DNA of 64,000 bases from Amblyomma americanum. Taxonomy: Eukaryota; Arthropoda; Arachnida; Ixodida; Ixodidae. Location of the stretch: assembly GCF_052857255.1 (NCBI RefSeq), contig NC_135497.1:551409531-551473530 (forward strand), read 5' to 3'. A model generated the notes under the pieces. That model made no database searches. It was not told the origin of the DNA and saw only the letters and a program-made list of their open reading frames with translations. This document shows, piece by piece, positions 55,529-64,000 of the stretch (positions within the stretch are counted from its first letter, which is position 1; each line of letters starts with the position of its first letter). The position numbers and the translations under genes are program-made.

Positions 55529-57002
55529 CACTACGGAGGCGCCGACGCCGACTACTGTTGTTCTCTTTTTTCTTTTCGCGCTGGGAAAAGGTGAGGGCAT
55601 TCAACTGTTCCATTCCAGGATTTTGCGGGAAGTTTTAGATTGCATTACTACAAAATGGATGAAGGGCACAAGGCAACAGCGTGAAGCAACACAAAACTCT
55701 CCCCCAGAGACACGACGCAAAAGCGAAAACAACACGAGCGCGTCGTCAAGTGGGAAGTGGTGAAGTATTTCCGAAAATCCAACAGAAAAACTAAATCTCC
55801 GTGGTTGGTCATTTTCAATAATTTCTCGGATAGTTATCGTCAAGGCCTCTCTTAAGCACGCAGGCGTCATGTGCAGCCAGGTCATTGTAGCTGACTGTAA
55901 TAATCAGCAGAAACCAATATGTTTATTCTTTCATTCAATATTGCAAGAAAAGATTCACCAGGTTCCCAGCCTGCGATGCTGAGGAGGGCAAAACATGCTT
56001 GGTAGTTAAAAGAACCAGCTGGCACATGCCATGTTTTGTTTCGTGCGCCTCCGAAATCCGCCATTCGTCCCGGAATTACGGGATGAAAAGAGAGGCCAGT
56101 GCTGTTGTTCGCAGGCACCGTTTTATTGTCGGACTTCTTCACCTACTCATATTCTCGTCTGCTCATTTCTTCGTGGAAAAGTATGATGATGCAACTCTGT
56201 TTCCAACGACTCCTTCACTCTCTCCTAGGTGCACCACCTAGGCTTTTATTGCATCACATAAATCATGGGTTTCCGAAGCTTCCCCCCGGAACACATCGCC
56301 GAGAGCTGTATGAATTCTTATCGAAAATTTATAATCCCGCTCATCGGTAGTTCAGGCGGGCCCGCAAACAGTGGCAAGTGATTGGGACAATGTGGCGCAA
56401 CAAATACTTTTTGGAGGTTTGGCTTGTTCGACCCCTTGTGGAGCAAGTTCTGCACGTTGAAGAGCCAATGGACGCTGCATCATAACCTGCATATCTGCGT
56501 TAAGCCAATGTAGAGTGATTGATATAACATTTACACTGTTCAGTGTGGCTCGGTCGCATCTTAAGCCAGGTAGCATTAGGCCTCCCATGGGCCTGCTTTC
56601 CTTAAAATTCCGAAAAATTCACCTTTGACCTCGTATTTCTGAGCATTTTTTTGCGCAGTGTGGCAAATTTGTCTCTCCGTATATGTTCGTGTCTTGCGCT
56701 GATAACTTTGCGAATTGCGTCATTCAGTAAAAGGCACTTTTTTATTTTATTTATTTTTTCAAATACCCTCAGGGCCCGAAGGCATTAAAGAGGGGAGTGG
56801 GAAGGACATATATTAGGTCAGATGCAGTGCAGCAGAAAACAAAATAGAAAAATGAAAACGCGGCGAAAAATGAACAAAACATAACGCGAAATAAGGCATG
56901 AGAAGGCAAAGTGGAAAAAACAACAATTCCCAAAAAAGAGAACATTTCCGGCAGACAGCAATAAGGCAACGAAAACGAACGCAAAATATAACTGACTAAA
57001 AT

Positions 57003-59125
57003 CTACAAATAAAGATTGCATAGGGCAGTCTTAAAAGAACTTGGATTAGAAATATCGAAAATGTGCCTGAGAAGGTGGTTCCAACTGTCCGAAGTGTCGG
57101 GGGCAAAAGAAGAAAAAGCGTGTTTAGTATGGCATGACGGAACACCTACTTTGCGAAGATGATCAATGCGGCCTGAAACATATGTAGGGGTTGTTAGAAG
57201 CCGGCTCTTCAGGACAAGATTGTAGTAATATATCTTATGAAATAGGCATAAGTCAAATGTTTTTCTGCGGAGTGAAAGAGGTGGCAATGATAAGGTAGTT
57301 TTCATAGCAGTAACACTGGAGATCTGGTGATAATTGGAAAGTATGAAAAGTGACGCACGGTTTTGAACAGATCGGATTTCAGTAGCTAATGATGACAGGT
57401 CAGGGTCTTAGATAGATTCTGCATATTCCAATTTAGGCGGAACAAGTGTTTTATAAAGGAGCAATTTTATTGAAGTAGAAGAAAGGGAGAAGTTTCTGCG
57501 CAGGTACCCTAACATGCGGTTAGCATTGTTAGTAAAAAAATTCCACGTGCAGATTCTAAGAAAGATTAGAAGTTATGTGCACACCAAGGTACTTATACGA
57601 GGACACAGTTTCAACAGGGATATTATTAAGGTCGTAAGTGGCTATTGTAGTGTTACGTCGAGAAACACACTTATTAATGTTAATTTCCATGCGCCATAAT
57701 TTGCACCATTCTGAAACTTGGTTAATAGCAGATTGAAGGACAGAAGTGTCAGAGTAACTGCTAAATTCACGGTAAATAACGCAATCGTCGGCAAAAAGAC
57801 ATACGGAAGAAGCAATGTTATTAGGCAGGTCTAATATAAATGAGAAAAGTAGGGGCCCTAGGACAGAACACTGGGTAACGCCTGCGCCCACTGGAGAGGA
57901 ACGAGATGGATTTAGTAGCAGTCACGTATTGAGAACGATTAGTGAGGAAAGACTGAAGCCACGAGATGGTGTTAGGGTCAAGGTTGAGATTATTTAATTT
58001 GAAAAGTAGTAATTGGTTAGAGCCTTTGTCAAAAGCTTTGGAGAATTCGAAGAATATACAGTCAGCTATAGAACCTCGGTCAAGAATGAAATGAAGATCC
58101 TGTGTAAAGCACACAAGTTCCGTCTTGCATGAGAATAACATACTAAACCCGTGTTGGCAATGACTGAAAAAGAATTTGACTCAAGAAAATTGGCAAGATG
58201 AGAGCAGATGACATGTTCCATGATCTTACAAGGGATGCTAAGAAGTGAAATGGGCCGATAATTATTAGGAGAATGTTTGACACCAGCCTTGTGCAGAGGA
58301 ACCACCTTGACCACCTTCCAGTCGCTAGGAATACAGCCAGACACAAGAAATTGTTGAAAGAGTTCAGGAAGAATAACAGCACTATACACTTTGGTATTTT
58401 CAAAATTTTCGAGTTTATGCTATCCTCTCCGCATGATGATGACGTCTTCAGCTGATCAAGTATTTTTCGATGCCAACAGAATCCATTATAATGGGGTTCA
58501 TAGTCCAGAAGTCGTGGGGTGGGTAAAGAGGAATTTATTAAAAGAAGCTGTAAACACATCATTAAGGACATCAGCACACATTTCACTGGGAATTACTTGA
58601 TCGTCTAAAGATTTAAGATTAATTGTAGATAAATCAGTTTTCATAACAACGTTCCAAAATTGTTTGGGAATATTTAATAGCATCGACTGAAGAGTGTGAC
58701 TAAAAAATGTCTTTAGCCGCCCGGTGGCCGAGTGTTTATGGCACTCGGCTGCCGGCCCGAAAGACGCGGGTTCGATCCCGGCCGCGGTGGTCAAATTTCG
58801 ATGGAGGCGATATTCTAGAGGCCCGTCTACTATGCGATGTCAGTGCACGTTCAAGAACCCCAGGTGGTCGAAATTTCCGGATTCCTGCACTACGGCGTCT
58901 CTCATAGCCTGAGTTGCTTTGGAACGTTAAACCCCTGTAAACTAAACTAAAAAATGACTCTTTAGCTTGTTTTAGTGCTGACTTATATTCAGACGCAGCG
59001 GAGTGATAAGAATCCCACTGGGGCACAGAATTGGACAGTTTGGCGGAGCGAAACAGACGTTTCTTTTTGTTTGATAGCCTTTTTAGTGAAGAACTAAACC
59101 AGGGCGAACATGACTCTTCTCTTTA
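57003..59125 (-). pseudogene. CR1-like LINE reverse transcriptase (FADD), 3' half of the element
   Basis: Right to left: linker SSLKRLSNKKKRLFRSAKLS and QWDSYHSAASEYKSALKQAK, then (after the SINE) SHTLQSMLLNIPKQFWN and fingers GEDSINSKILK. YRPISLLSIPCKIMEHVICS, IFFEFSKAFDKGSNQLLLFK, TQCSVLGPLLFSFI and SVCLFADDCVIYREF (motif C, FADD) follow, then MEININKCV and YKYLGVHI, and a C-terminus with LRKVGVPS..SFAPDTSDSWN. About four frameshifts separate these pieces. The C-terminal end is near 57003. Target-primed reverse transcription enzyme in family terms; dead here. Confidence 0.85.
58710..58945 (+). mobile_element. tRNA-derived SINE, short-tail form, with 11-bp TSD
   Basis: ccgcccggtggccgagtg (A-box half) and ggttcgatccc (B-box) head, body gcgatgtcagtgcacgttca, tail ggaacgttaaacccc. 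Flanked by actaaaaaatg at 58699-58709 and 58946-58956. Removing the insert restores the LINE frame across FFSHTLQSM. Confidence 0.9.
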
Positions 59126-59201
59126 AGCAAGTAAATCGGACAATGCCTTCTTGTTGCTGTTCTTGACTTCTTGTTTGTCTTTGCTATGTGAGTGAGTTGT
59201 T

Positions 59202-60032
59202 GATGTTAAAGAGCTGCTTCTGCTCTCCGGTGATGTGGGAGAAAACCCAGGACCGCGATGCAATACCCGTTCCCACGATGCAGGAGATGACAATGATGCA
59301 CAGAAGAAACAGCTAAGTGATATGAATATTCGAACCGCCAAAATGGAGAAAGACCAAGTCTACTTAATCATTACTGTGAATGAAATCAAGAGAAGTCAGG
59401 AGGCAATTCTGAATCGTTTATCTGATATTGATAGTAGGCTAACTGTGGTCGAAGGCAAAACTGCTACCAGTGAATCTTTGCAGAAGGAGTGCCAACGACT
59501 ACGATGTATTGCTGATAGCCTAGCTAGTGAAAATTCTAAATTGAGGTCTAATCAGGCGGAGCTCGAAGATAGGCAGCGCCGTGATAAGCTTCTGTTTTAT
59601 GACCTTTCTGACACCAATACCGAGTCACGGGATGAGAATGAAAAAAAACTTGTGAATGTACTTTCATCAGCCTTGAATTTGCCACCGTCGGAACTATCGA
59701 TTGAACGGGCTCATAGACTTGGAGCTTTTTCTGAAGATAAAAGCAGGCCAGTTATTGCGACGTTCTCATCTTTTAAAACAAGGCAAAATATTTTCTTCTC
59801 AAGTTCTAAACTGAAAGATAATAACATTAGTGTAAGTGAAGATTATTCTCTCATGACTCGGGAGGCGCTGAACAAACTCGTTGAATTTGGTATCGCTCAA
59901 AAGTCTAAATGCAAACTGCGCTCTAATAAGCTTTACATGAACGGTAGGTGTTACTGTTATTGCCAGCTTAACGACAGCGTTTCTGAATTTCGCGGTATTG
60001 GATGCCTTTCATCCGAACCGTCCGCAGATTAA
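59202..60032 (+). pseudogene. CR1-like LINE ORF1 with N-terminal 2A-like motif, start codon not found
   Basis: The frame opens after a TGA near 59196-59198 and reads LLLLSGDVGENPGP at about 59214-59255, resembling the 2A-like sequences (D-V/I-E-x-N-P-G-P) known at the N-terminus of ORF1 in some CR1 and other LINEs. The conserved E is G here. Then comes a coiled-coil region (residues about 25-110, for example VVEGKTATSESLQKECQRL), an RRM-like core (LLFYDLSDTNTESRDENEKK, LSIERAHRLG) and a C-terminal domain to 60032. There is no ATG upstream in frame, so the start is lost or lies beyond a frameshift. About 270 codons are otherwise open. The stop is followed 50 bp later by the endonuclease. Confidence 0.75.
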
Positions 60033-60084
60033 TGATGCGTGAGGGGTAGTGGGCACCCGTCACTGTCCAATCGCTCATTATTGT

Positions 60085-60950
60085 TTCTCTACGCTAATAT
60101 TAGAAGTGTTCTGCCTAAACGTGATGAGCTTTGTGTGACTATCGAAGCATGTGATGCCGACATCGTTTGCCTTACTGAAACGTGGATTTCAGCTAAAATT
60201 GATAGCTCGTAAATCTCTCATTGCCACAAACATTTTAACACTCATCGGTACGACAGGGGTGACAGAAATGGTGGTGGTGTTTTGATAGCTGTTGCCGACA
60301 CACTTTTTCTTCTCCTGATCATGTTATGACCAGATTAGTACTTATTTGGGTTGAACTGCGCACGCGCGCGAAAAAATTGATTTTGGCCGTTTGCTATCGC
60401 CCTCCCTCGTACAGTGCCACTTTCGTTGAAGAACTTCATGATGATGTTTGCGCGATTACCGTTCGCTTTCCAAATGTTCCTATTCTTTTGGTTGGAGACT
60501 TCAACTTTCCAACTATTATTTAGACCAAGGTACGTTCCTATGCCGACCCTTTTTTTACGGAGTGCGGTGGTTTTTTGCGCTTGTGTGCCGACTTTAATCT
60601 CTCCCAACTTGTTACTAAGCCTACTCGAGTTACATCTTCATCGTCCAACTTGTTAGACCTTGTTCTTACTATGTCGCCTGGTCTTGTTGCTCCAATATCT
60701 TGTTTCTCGGGCTTAAGTGATCATTGTATGCTTAATTGTTCATTTAACGTCGTGTCACCACTCCAAAATAACGATTCTAAATACATCCGTGACTACAAAA
60801 ATGCCAACTTTGAGGCCATAAATCACGAACTCGCTGCTTTTATCGATGTGTACTTACCGTCTTTTCACGAGCGTCCAATCGAAATTAACTGGAACCTTTT
60901 TAAGCAGAAAATTGCGTCCCTGACAGATTCTTATGTGTCCCTGAGAAAAG
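60085..60950 (+). pseudogene. CR1-like LINE endonuclease, 5' half of ORF2
   Basis: ANIRSVLPKRDEL, DADIVCLTETWIS (QET/TET active-site motif), RNGGGVLIAV, VCYRPPS, ILLVGDFNFP (the GDFN motif with catalytic D and N), SNLLDLVLT and GLSDHCML (SDH) follow in the right order. They are spread over frames broken by stops near 60211 and 60328 and a frame change near 60522. The piece continues through NWNLFKQKIASLTDSYVSL and is cut at about 60950 by the pogo-like element. This is the part that lies upstream of the reverse transcriptase in the undivided element. Confidence 0.85.
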
Positions 60951-61055
60951 TATTACCGTATTTACACGATTGTAAGTCGACTCGAATGTAAGTCGACCCC
61001 CCCAGTCGCATGTCCGAAAAAAAACAACACCGATGGAGCGCTTCAAAAACGAATA

Positions 61056-61061
61056 TTTATT
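61056..61061 (-). terminator. Polyadenylation signal of the pogo-like transposase
   Basis: AATAAA on the minus strand, 12 bp after the stop codon (61073-61075). Confidence 0.65.
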
Positions 61062-61548
61062 GCATAGATGGGCTATTCATCCTCACTTGAGTTGTTGTTG
61101 TTGTTAGCCTATCAAAAGATGGCACATACCCACACTGGGGGATCGGCCATGAATCGGGTGGCTATTCACCTGAACGCAGTTAATAAAAAGGAAAAGCACG
61201 TGGGAGCGCAACACCGTTGGATTCTTCCTCATGAACAGACAAGGGATGACAGTTTTGATTTCAAAATTATAAGAATAATAATAAAGAGAGGAATTAAATA
61301 ATAATGATTAAGTCAAAATGTAATAATTTATAGAAAAGAAAATTTTGGAACACTTAGCAAGGCAGTCGGTGAGATTCTATCAGGAAATTTAGAACAGCGG
61401 TACAAACAGATGTGTGGCTGAACCCAAATGTGGTGGCGCCAAATGATAGCAAGAGCGGGCTGCTCAAACTAAGGCCGAGATGCTGCAAGGGCTCCTCCAG
61501 CAACCTTTTTCTCAGAGAGTTGAATCGGCGACAATGCAGCCAGAAATG

Positions 61549-61821
61549 TTATATAGATTCAGGCTCACGGCAAAATGCACAAAGGGGAGAGAGCGCCAAA
61601 CCCGACTTGTGTAAATAGAAATTTAGATGGGGGATGCGGCAGCGCAGCCTCGTCAGTGATACTTCAAGCTGCCGAGAGCAACAAATTTTCCTGTTCCAAT
61701 AATATTTAAGATGCTCATAATCAGCCGATGTTAAAAGTGTTGTGTCTTGCGTGCTTAAAAACGCACGTCGCCGAAATGTAGATGCTGTAATATAGGCTGT
61801 AGCCGGGATGATTGGCAACAC
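61549..61821 (-). pseudogene. I-group LINE post-RNase H C-terminus
   Basis: LTRLRCRIPHLNFYLHKSGL is followed by LCAFCREPESI, a C-x2-C pair. In this group a zinc-binding C-terminus follows RNase H, as in the separate fragment at 49615-50087. The second half of the motif is beyond a stop. Confidence 0.65.
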
Positions 61822-61893
61822 GGGGCCGCTGAGGGAAGCCTTTGCGAGATTTTCAGCAATCTCATTTACTGTAACACTGCTGTGACCGGGAAC

Positions 61894-62250
61894 TCATACT
61901 AAATGAACAAGGCTCAAATGCGGAGGAAGTAGGGATAAGAAAGTTGTTAAAATGGGACCGTCAACACATGCAGCGAGGGACGAACACAAATATATAGAAT
62001 CAGTAATTACTGCAACTGCTGTAATAGAGGGGTCGAGCTTGCGTAGAGCACGTACAACTGCTAGAAACTCTACTTGAAAAATAGGGGTGAAGTCTGGAAG
62101 GCGCAGTGAAAAGAACCAGTCTAAATGCGAGCAATATATTCCCACACCTGCTTTTTCATTGCATTGCGATGCGTCAGTGGCAGTTGCTATATCTGTAGGT
62201 AGGGACCTCAGATGATCTTCTAGTAGACCATTTAGAATACTCGGTGGCAA
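61894..62250 (-). pseudogene. I-group LINE RNase H domain
   Basis: ATDASQCNEKAGVGIYC contains the first catalytic aspartate, FQVEFLAVVRALRKLD the glutamate, and AVAVITDSIYLCSSLAA the second aspartate. All three usual positions are visible. The final H..GN..AD region lies in a broken frame near 61870-61895. It degrades the RNA strand after first-strand synthesis. Confidence 0.8.
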
Positions 62251-63744
62251 AACTTTTGCATTTCTTGGGAATATGTCGGCGAAAACAATGTAGATAGCGG
62301 GCCCATTGCGAAGCGCAGAAGGATATCATAAATGTTTACATCTAAAGACTGAAGTAATCTTTGCACAAACACTACCTGAGGGGAATTGAAACGAGACCAG
62401 AGGACACCAGAAAAGGAGGTCGGCTGGCAACAGAAAATGCTTTGGGAACGGTGGAAATGGGATTCATAGATCCTGAGGTAAGTTTGCACAGTTAAAAATT
62501 GAAGTCGTGATAAGAGAGGCGGAATGCGGGCTTCAAGTTAGAGCACATTGGTAGCCACAAATTTTGGAAGGCCGAGGAACATCCGTAGTGCTTCCCTCTC
62601 TAAAAGGACGAGAGGACGAAGTTTATATGTAGCCGAGCCTGAAAACAATACTGATCCAAATTCTAAAATTGGCCTGACATACATTATGTAGATCATTAAT
62701 AGCGCATCACTGCGCATGCCGTACCGGTGATGACATAATCTACGTAACATGCCCACGGCACGAGCCCTTTTCGCCGCGACATGATCAATGTGAGGTCGCC
62801 AGGTGAGTTTGTTGTCATAAATGACCCCTAGGTATTTTAGGGATTGAACCTGCGGTATTATATTTAACTGGAAAGTGAGAGAGACCACTAGAGGAGTGTA
62901 TAGAGGAAAAACAAGGGTGGCGCACTTGCCAACATTTATGTTCAGGTGTAATGCGCTCAACCAGTGCTCAAGTGTATTGAAATATGACTGCAACCGACCA
63001 TACATGGAATGTATATCCGGCGCAGCAGCAAAAAACGCAATGTCGTGAGCTCAATTGAGCTCAATTGAGCTCAACAGAATATTAAAGAGCACAGGAGAAA
63101 GACCAGCTCCTTGCGGTACACCTCGCGTTTGTCTGTACCTCTCTGAATGAACACCATTATGAACGCAATAAAATTCCCTGTTATAAAGAAATGCAGATAT
63201 CCATGCAACTATATAATGTGGAAATTGAAGAGACTGTAGCCTATGTATCAGGATGGAGTGTTCTACACTGTCGTAAGCTTTGGCGACATCTAACGCAACC
63301 AAAGCTGCGATCAGGCGTTGACGACGAGCAAGGAGAATTCTGCTCTCAAGATCAGCATGTACATTCCATATCGAACACCGTGGCCGGAACCCGAGTTGGC
63401 ACGGGCTGAGTATAGCTTTGCGGTCCACAATGGCTGACAACCGATTTAGTAACACCCTTTCTATCAACTTTACCACGTTTGGTGTTAAAGAAATTGGCAT
63501 AATATTGTCCAATTCATAGCCTCCAATGTGATTTTTAAGTAAAGGGATCACCTTGGACAGCTTCTACTCAGAAGGTATCCAACCGTATTTGAGAGAGTAG
63601 TTTATTAGGTGCAATAAGGATTTGGGAGACTCTTCAAAGAGAATCTTGAGCATCTTTGTAGTAACACCATCAGGACCAGGAGCAGCAGCTGGCAATCTCT
63701 GGACAACTTGTGAAAGCTCTGATAGATTTACTTGTGAGGCATTA
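62232..63744 (-). pseudogene. I-group LINE reverse transcriptase, catalytic motif destroyed
   Basis: APGPDGVTTKMLKILFEESP (fingers) at about 63590-63690, then ISLTPNVVKLIERVLLNRLS, LVALDVAKAYDSVEHSIL (motif A) and TRGVPQGAGLSPVLFNILLS (motif B). The motif C region is replaced by repeated gagctcaattg units (63046-63074), leaving SSIELN, a stop, and AHDIAFFAAA where YADDIAFFA would be expected. Downstream, LNINVGKCATLVF and LKYLGVIYDNKLTW are intact. So the catalytic pair of aspartates has been lost by a small deletion and duplication. Confidence 0.85.
63046..63074. repeat. Palindromic 10-bp tandem repeat at the RT active-site position
   Basis: About three copies of gagctcaatt (each unit nearly its own reverse complement), lying exactly where codons for YADD are expected. 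Confidence 0.85.
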
Positions 63745-63754
63745 TCATTTGAGT

Positions 63755-64000
63755 CATATTCAGTGGTACTGCTGTCGTCGTCATCGTCGTCGCCGCTGCG
63801 ATCCCACAGCACATCGTCCTCCATGGAAGGCCCGCACTTCGTAAATGACCGCACCACAACATCGCGTGGAACGGCCGCCCAAGCAGAACTAACCCACCAG
63901 CACACAGCCGCCAGGGAGGCTCTCTTCACGCGCCCCGTTGGCGTAAGTTCCCGCCCTTCTGCCGCCAGCCACTCGTTGTACTCACGCCGGAGCAAGTCCT
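63755..64000 (-). pseudogene. Pogo-like transposase C-terminus
   Basis: LRREYNEWLAAEGRELTPTG, CWWVSSAWAAVPRDVVVRSF, TKCGPSMEDDVLWD and an acidic tail (SGDDDDDDSSTTEYDS) match the end of pogo-type DDE transposases, in which a W-x-x-x-A-W..V..SF-x-K-C-G pattern precedes an acidic terminus. The last codons and stop are at 61073-61092, displaced by the LINE insertion. The N-terminal DNA-binding and catalytic regions are outside the window. The LINE insertion makes a chimeric open frame that runs from transposase into reverse transcriptase. Confidence 0.8.

Larger units (their letters stand above)
53890..56750. other. No assigned gene; hairpin and ATTT microsatellite
   Basis: About 2.9 kb without a recognised domain. 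A minus-strand frame at 55882-56142 (86 codons, with WHVPAGSFNYQACFALLSI) has a protein-like composition but matches no family I know. Hairpin at 54727-54756 and (ATTT)n at 55486-55528. Confidence 0.45.
56760..60950. mobile_element. CR1/Jockey-like LINE with inverted 5' half
   Basis: The 3' half is minus (56760-59125): reverse transcriptase to a 3' end with a poly-A-like aaaaaataaataaaataaaaaa (read on minus). The 5' half is plus (about 59180-60950): ORF1 then endonuclease. The plus part ends with SLTDSYVSLRK and the minus part begins SCSPWFSSSLKRL, which are adjacent segments in LINEs of this group. So the two halves together make one element with almost no sequence lost. A SINE (58710-58945) interrupts the 3' half. 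The outer edge of the 5' half is cut by the pogo-like element. Confidence 0.8.
61093..63744 (-). mobile_element. I-group LINE with RNase H, 5'-truncated, inserted in the pogo-like transposase
   Basis: Reads from the fingers (about 63720) through the reverse transcriptase and RNase H to a (CAA)n tail on the minus strand (61091-61106, seen as gttgttgttgttgtt). It is flanked by tcatttgagt (63745-63754) and tcacttgagt (61083-61092), a 10-bp TSD with one mismatch. Removing it rejoins the transposase frame as EYDSSEDE then stop. The 5' end is truncated just upstream of the APGPDG motif. Confidence 0.8.
60956..64000 (-). mobile_element. Pogo-like DNA transposon, 3' end; continues beyond the window
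   Basis: The transposase C-terminus lies at 63755-64000 and its last codons plus stop at 61073-61092, with an I-group LINE between. After the stop comes a 3' end of about 115 bp that reads, on the minus strand, through AATAAA (61056-61061) to a terminus ending ..tcgacttacaatcgtgtaaa tacggt. Internal short repeats of gtcgactta(c) are visible at 60975-61000. The terminus adjoins TA-containing sequence (60951-60955), in line with the TA target of the Tc1/mariner/pogo group. It cuts the CR1-like LINE at 60950. The left half lies outside the window. Confidence 0.65.

Overview
The window looks like a transposon-dense stretch of an arthropod genome, most probably a hard (ixodid) tick. The evidence is indirect: spliced eukaryotic gene structure with GT..AG introns, tRNA-headed SINEs of the kind known from ixodid ticks, and many LINE, Ty3/gypsy and DNA-transposon families. 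I found no bacterial gene organisation and no ordinary host gene I could support. Almost every coding signal belongs to a mobile element, and most copies are broken.

Layout. 1-4.4 kb holds a minus-strand Tx1/L1-like LINE (ORF1 zinc knuckle, endonuclease, YADD reverse transcriptase), itself hit by a 186-bp insertion with an 11-bp target-site duplication (TSD). 4.4-7.9 kb has no recognisable gene. A second Tx1/L1-like copy lies on the plus strand at about 8.2-10.96 kb. From about 11.2 to 33.5 kb there is a set of nested elements: an I-group LINE (minus) is split by a gag-only LTR element D (12033-30050, TSD CATG). D is split by gypsy element A (13566-29591, plus, TSD ATAT). A is split by gypsy element B (15345-20435, TSD CCAT), a SINE (20474-20781) and an inverted Mag-like gypsy element C (23526-28171, TSD CTACC). 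The LINE also carries an RTE 3' fragment (TSD ATTGATG). LTR divergence counted by eye falls in the order the nesting predicts: D about 15%, A about 5%, C about 2%, B about 1%.

34894-44814 is a 9.9-kb DNA transposon flanked by TTAA on both sides, with imperfect terminal inverted repeats starting AGGG and a multi-exon THAP-domain transposase gene (35255-40877) of Kolobok type. It contains later insertions: an RTE fragment and a block with a hammerhead-ribozyme-like core. 44.8-49.6 kb is unassigned. 49.6-53.9 kb holds LINE remnants and three SINE copies or fragments.

56.76-60.95 kb is one CR1/Jockey-like LINE whose 5' half (ORF1 with a 2A-like motif, then endonuclease) runs on the plus strand while its 3' half (FADD reverse transcriptase) runs on the minus strand. 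The two parts meet near 59.12 kb, a twin-priming-type inversion. A SINE with an 11-bp TSD interrupts the 3' half. 60.96-64.0 kb is the 3' end of a pogo-like transposon (minus), whose transposase reading frame is split a few codons before its stop by an I-group LINE with RNase H (61093-63744).

Limits: boundaries marked approximate come from comparing copies within this window and from family knowledge. Family names are recognition by motif, not by search.
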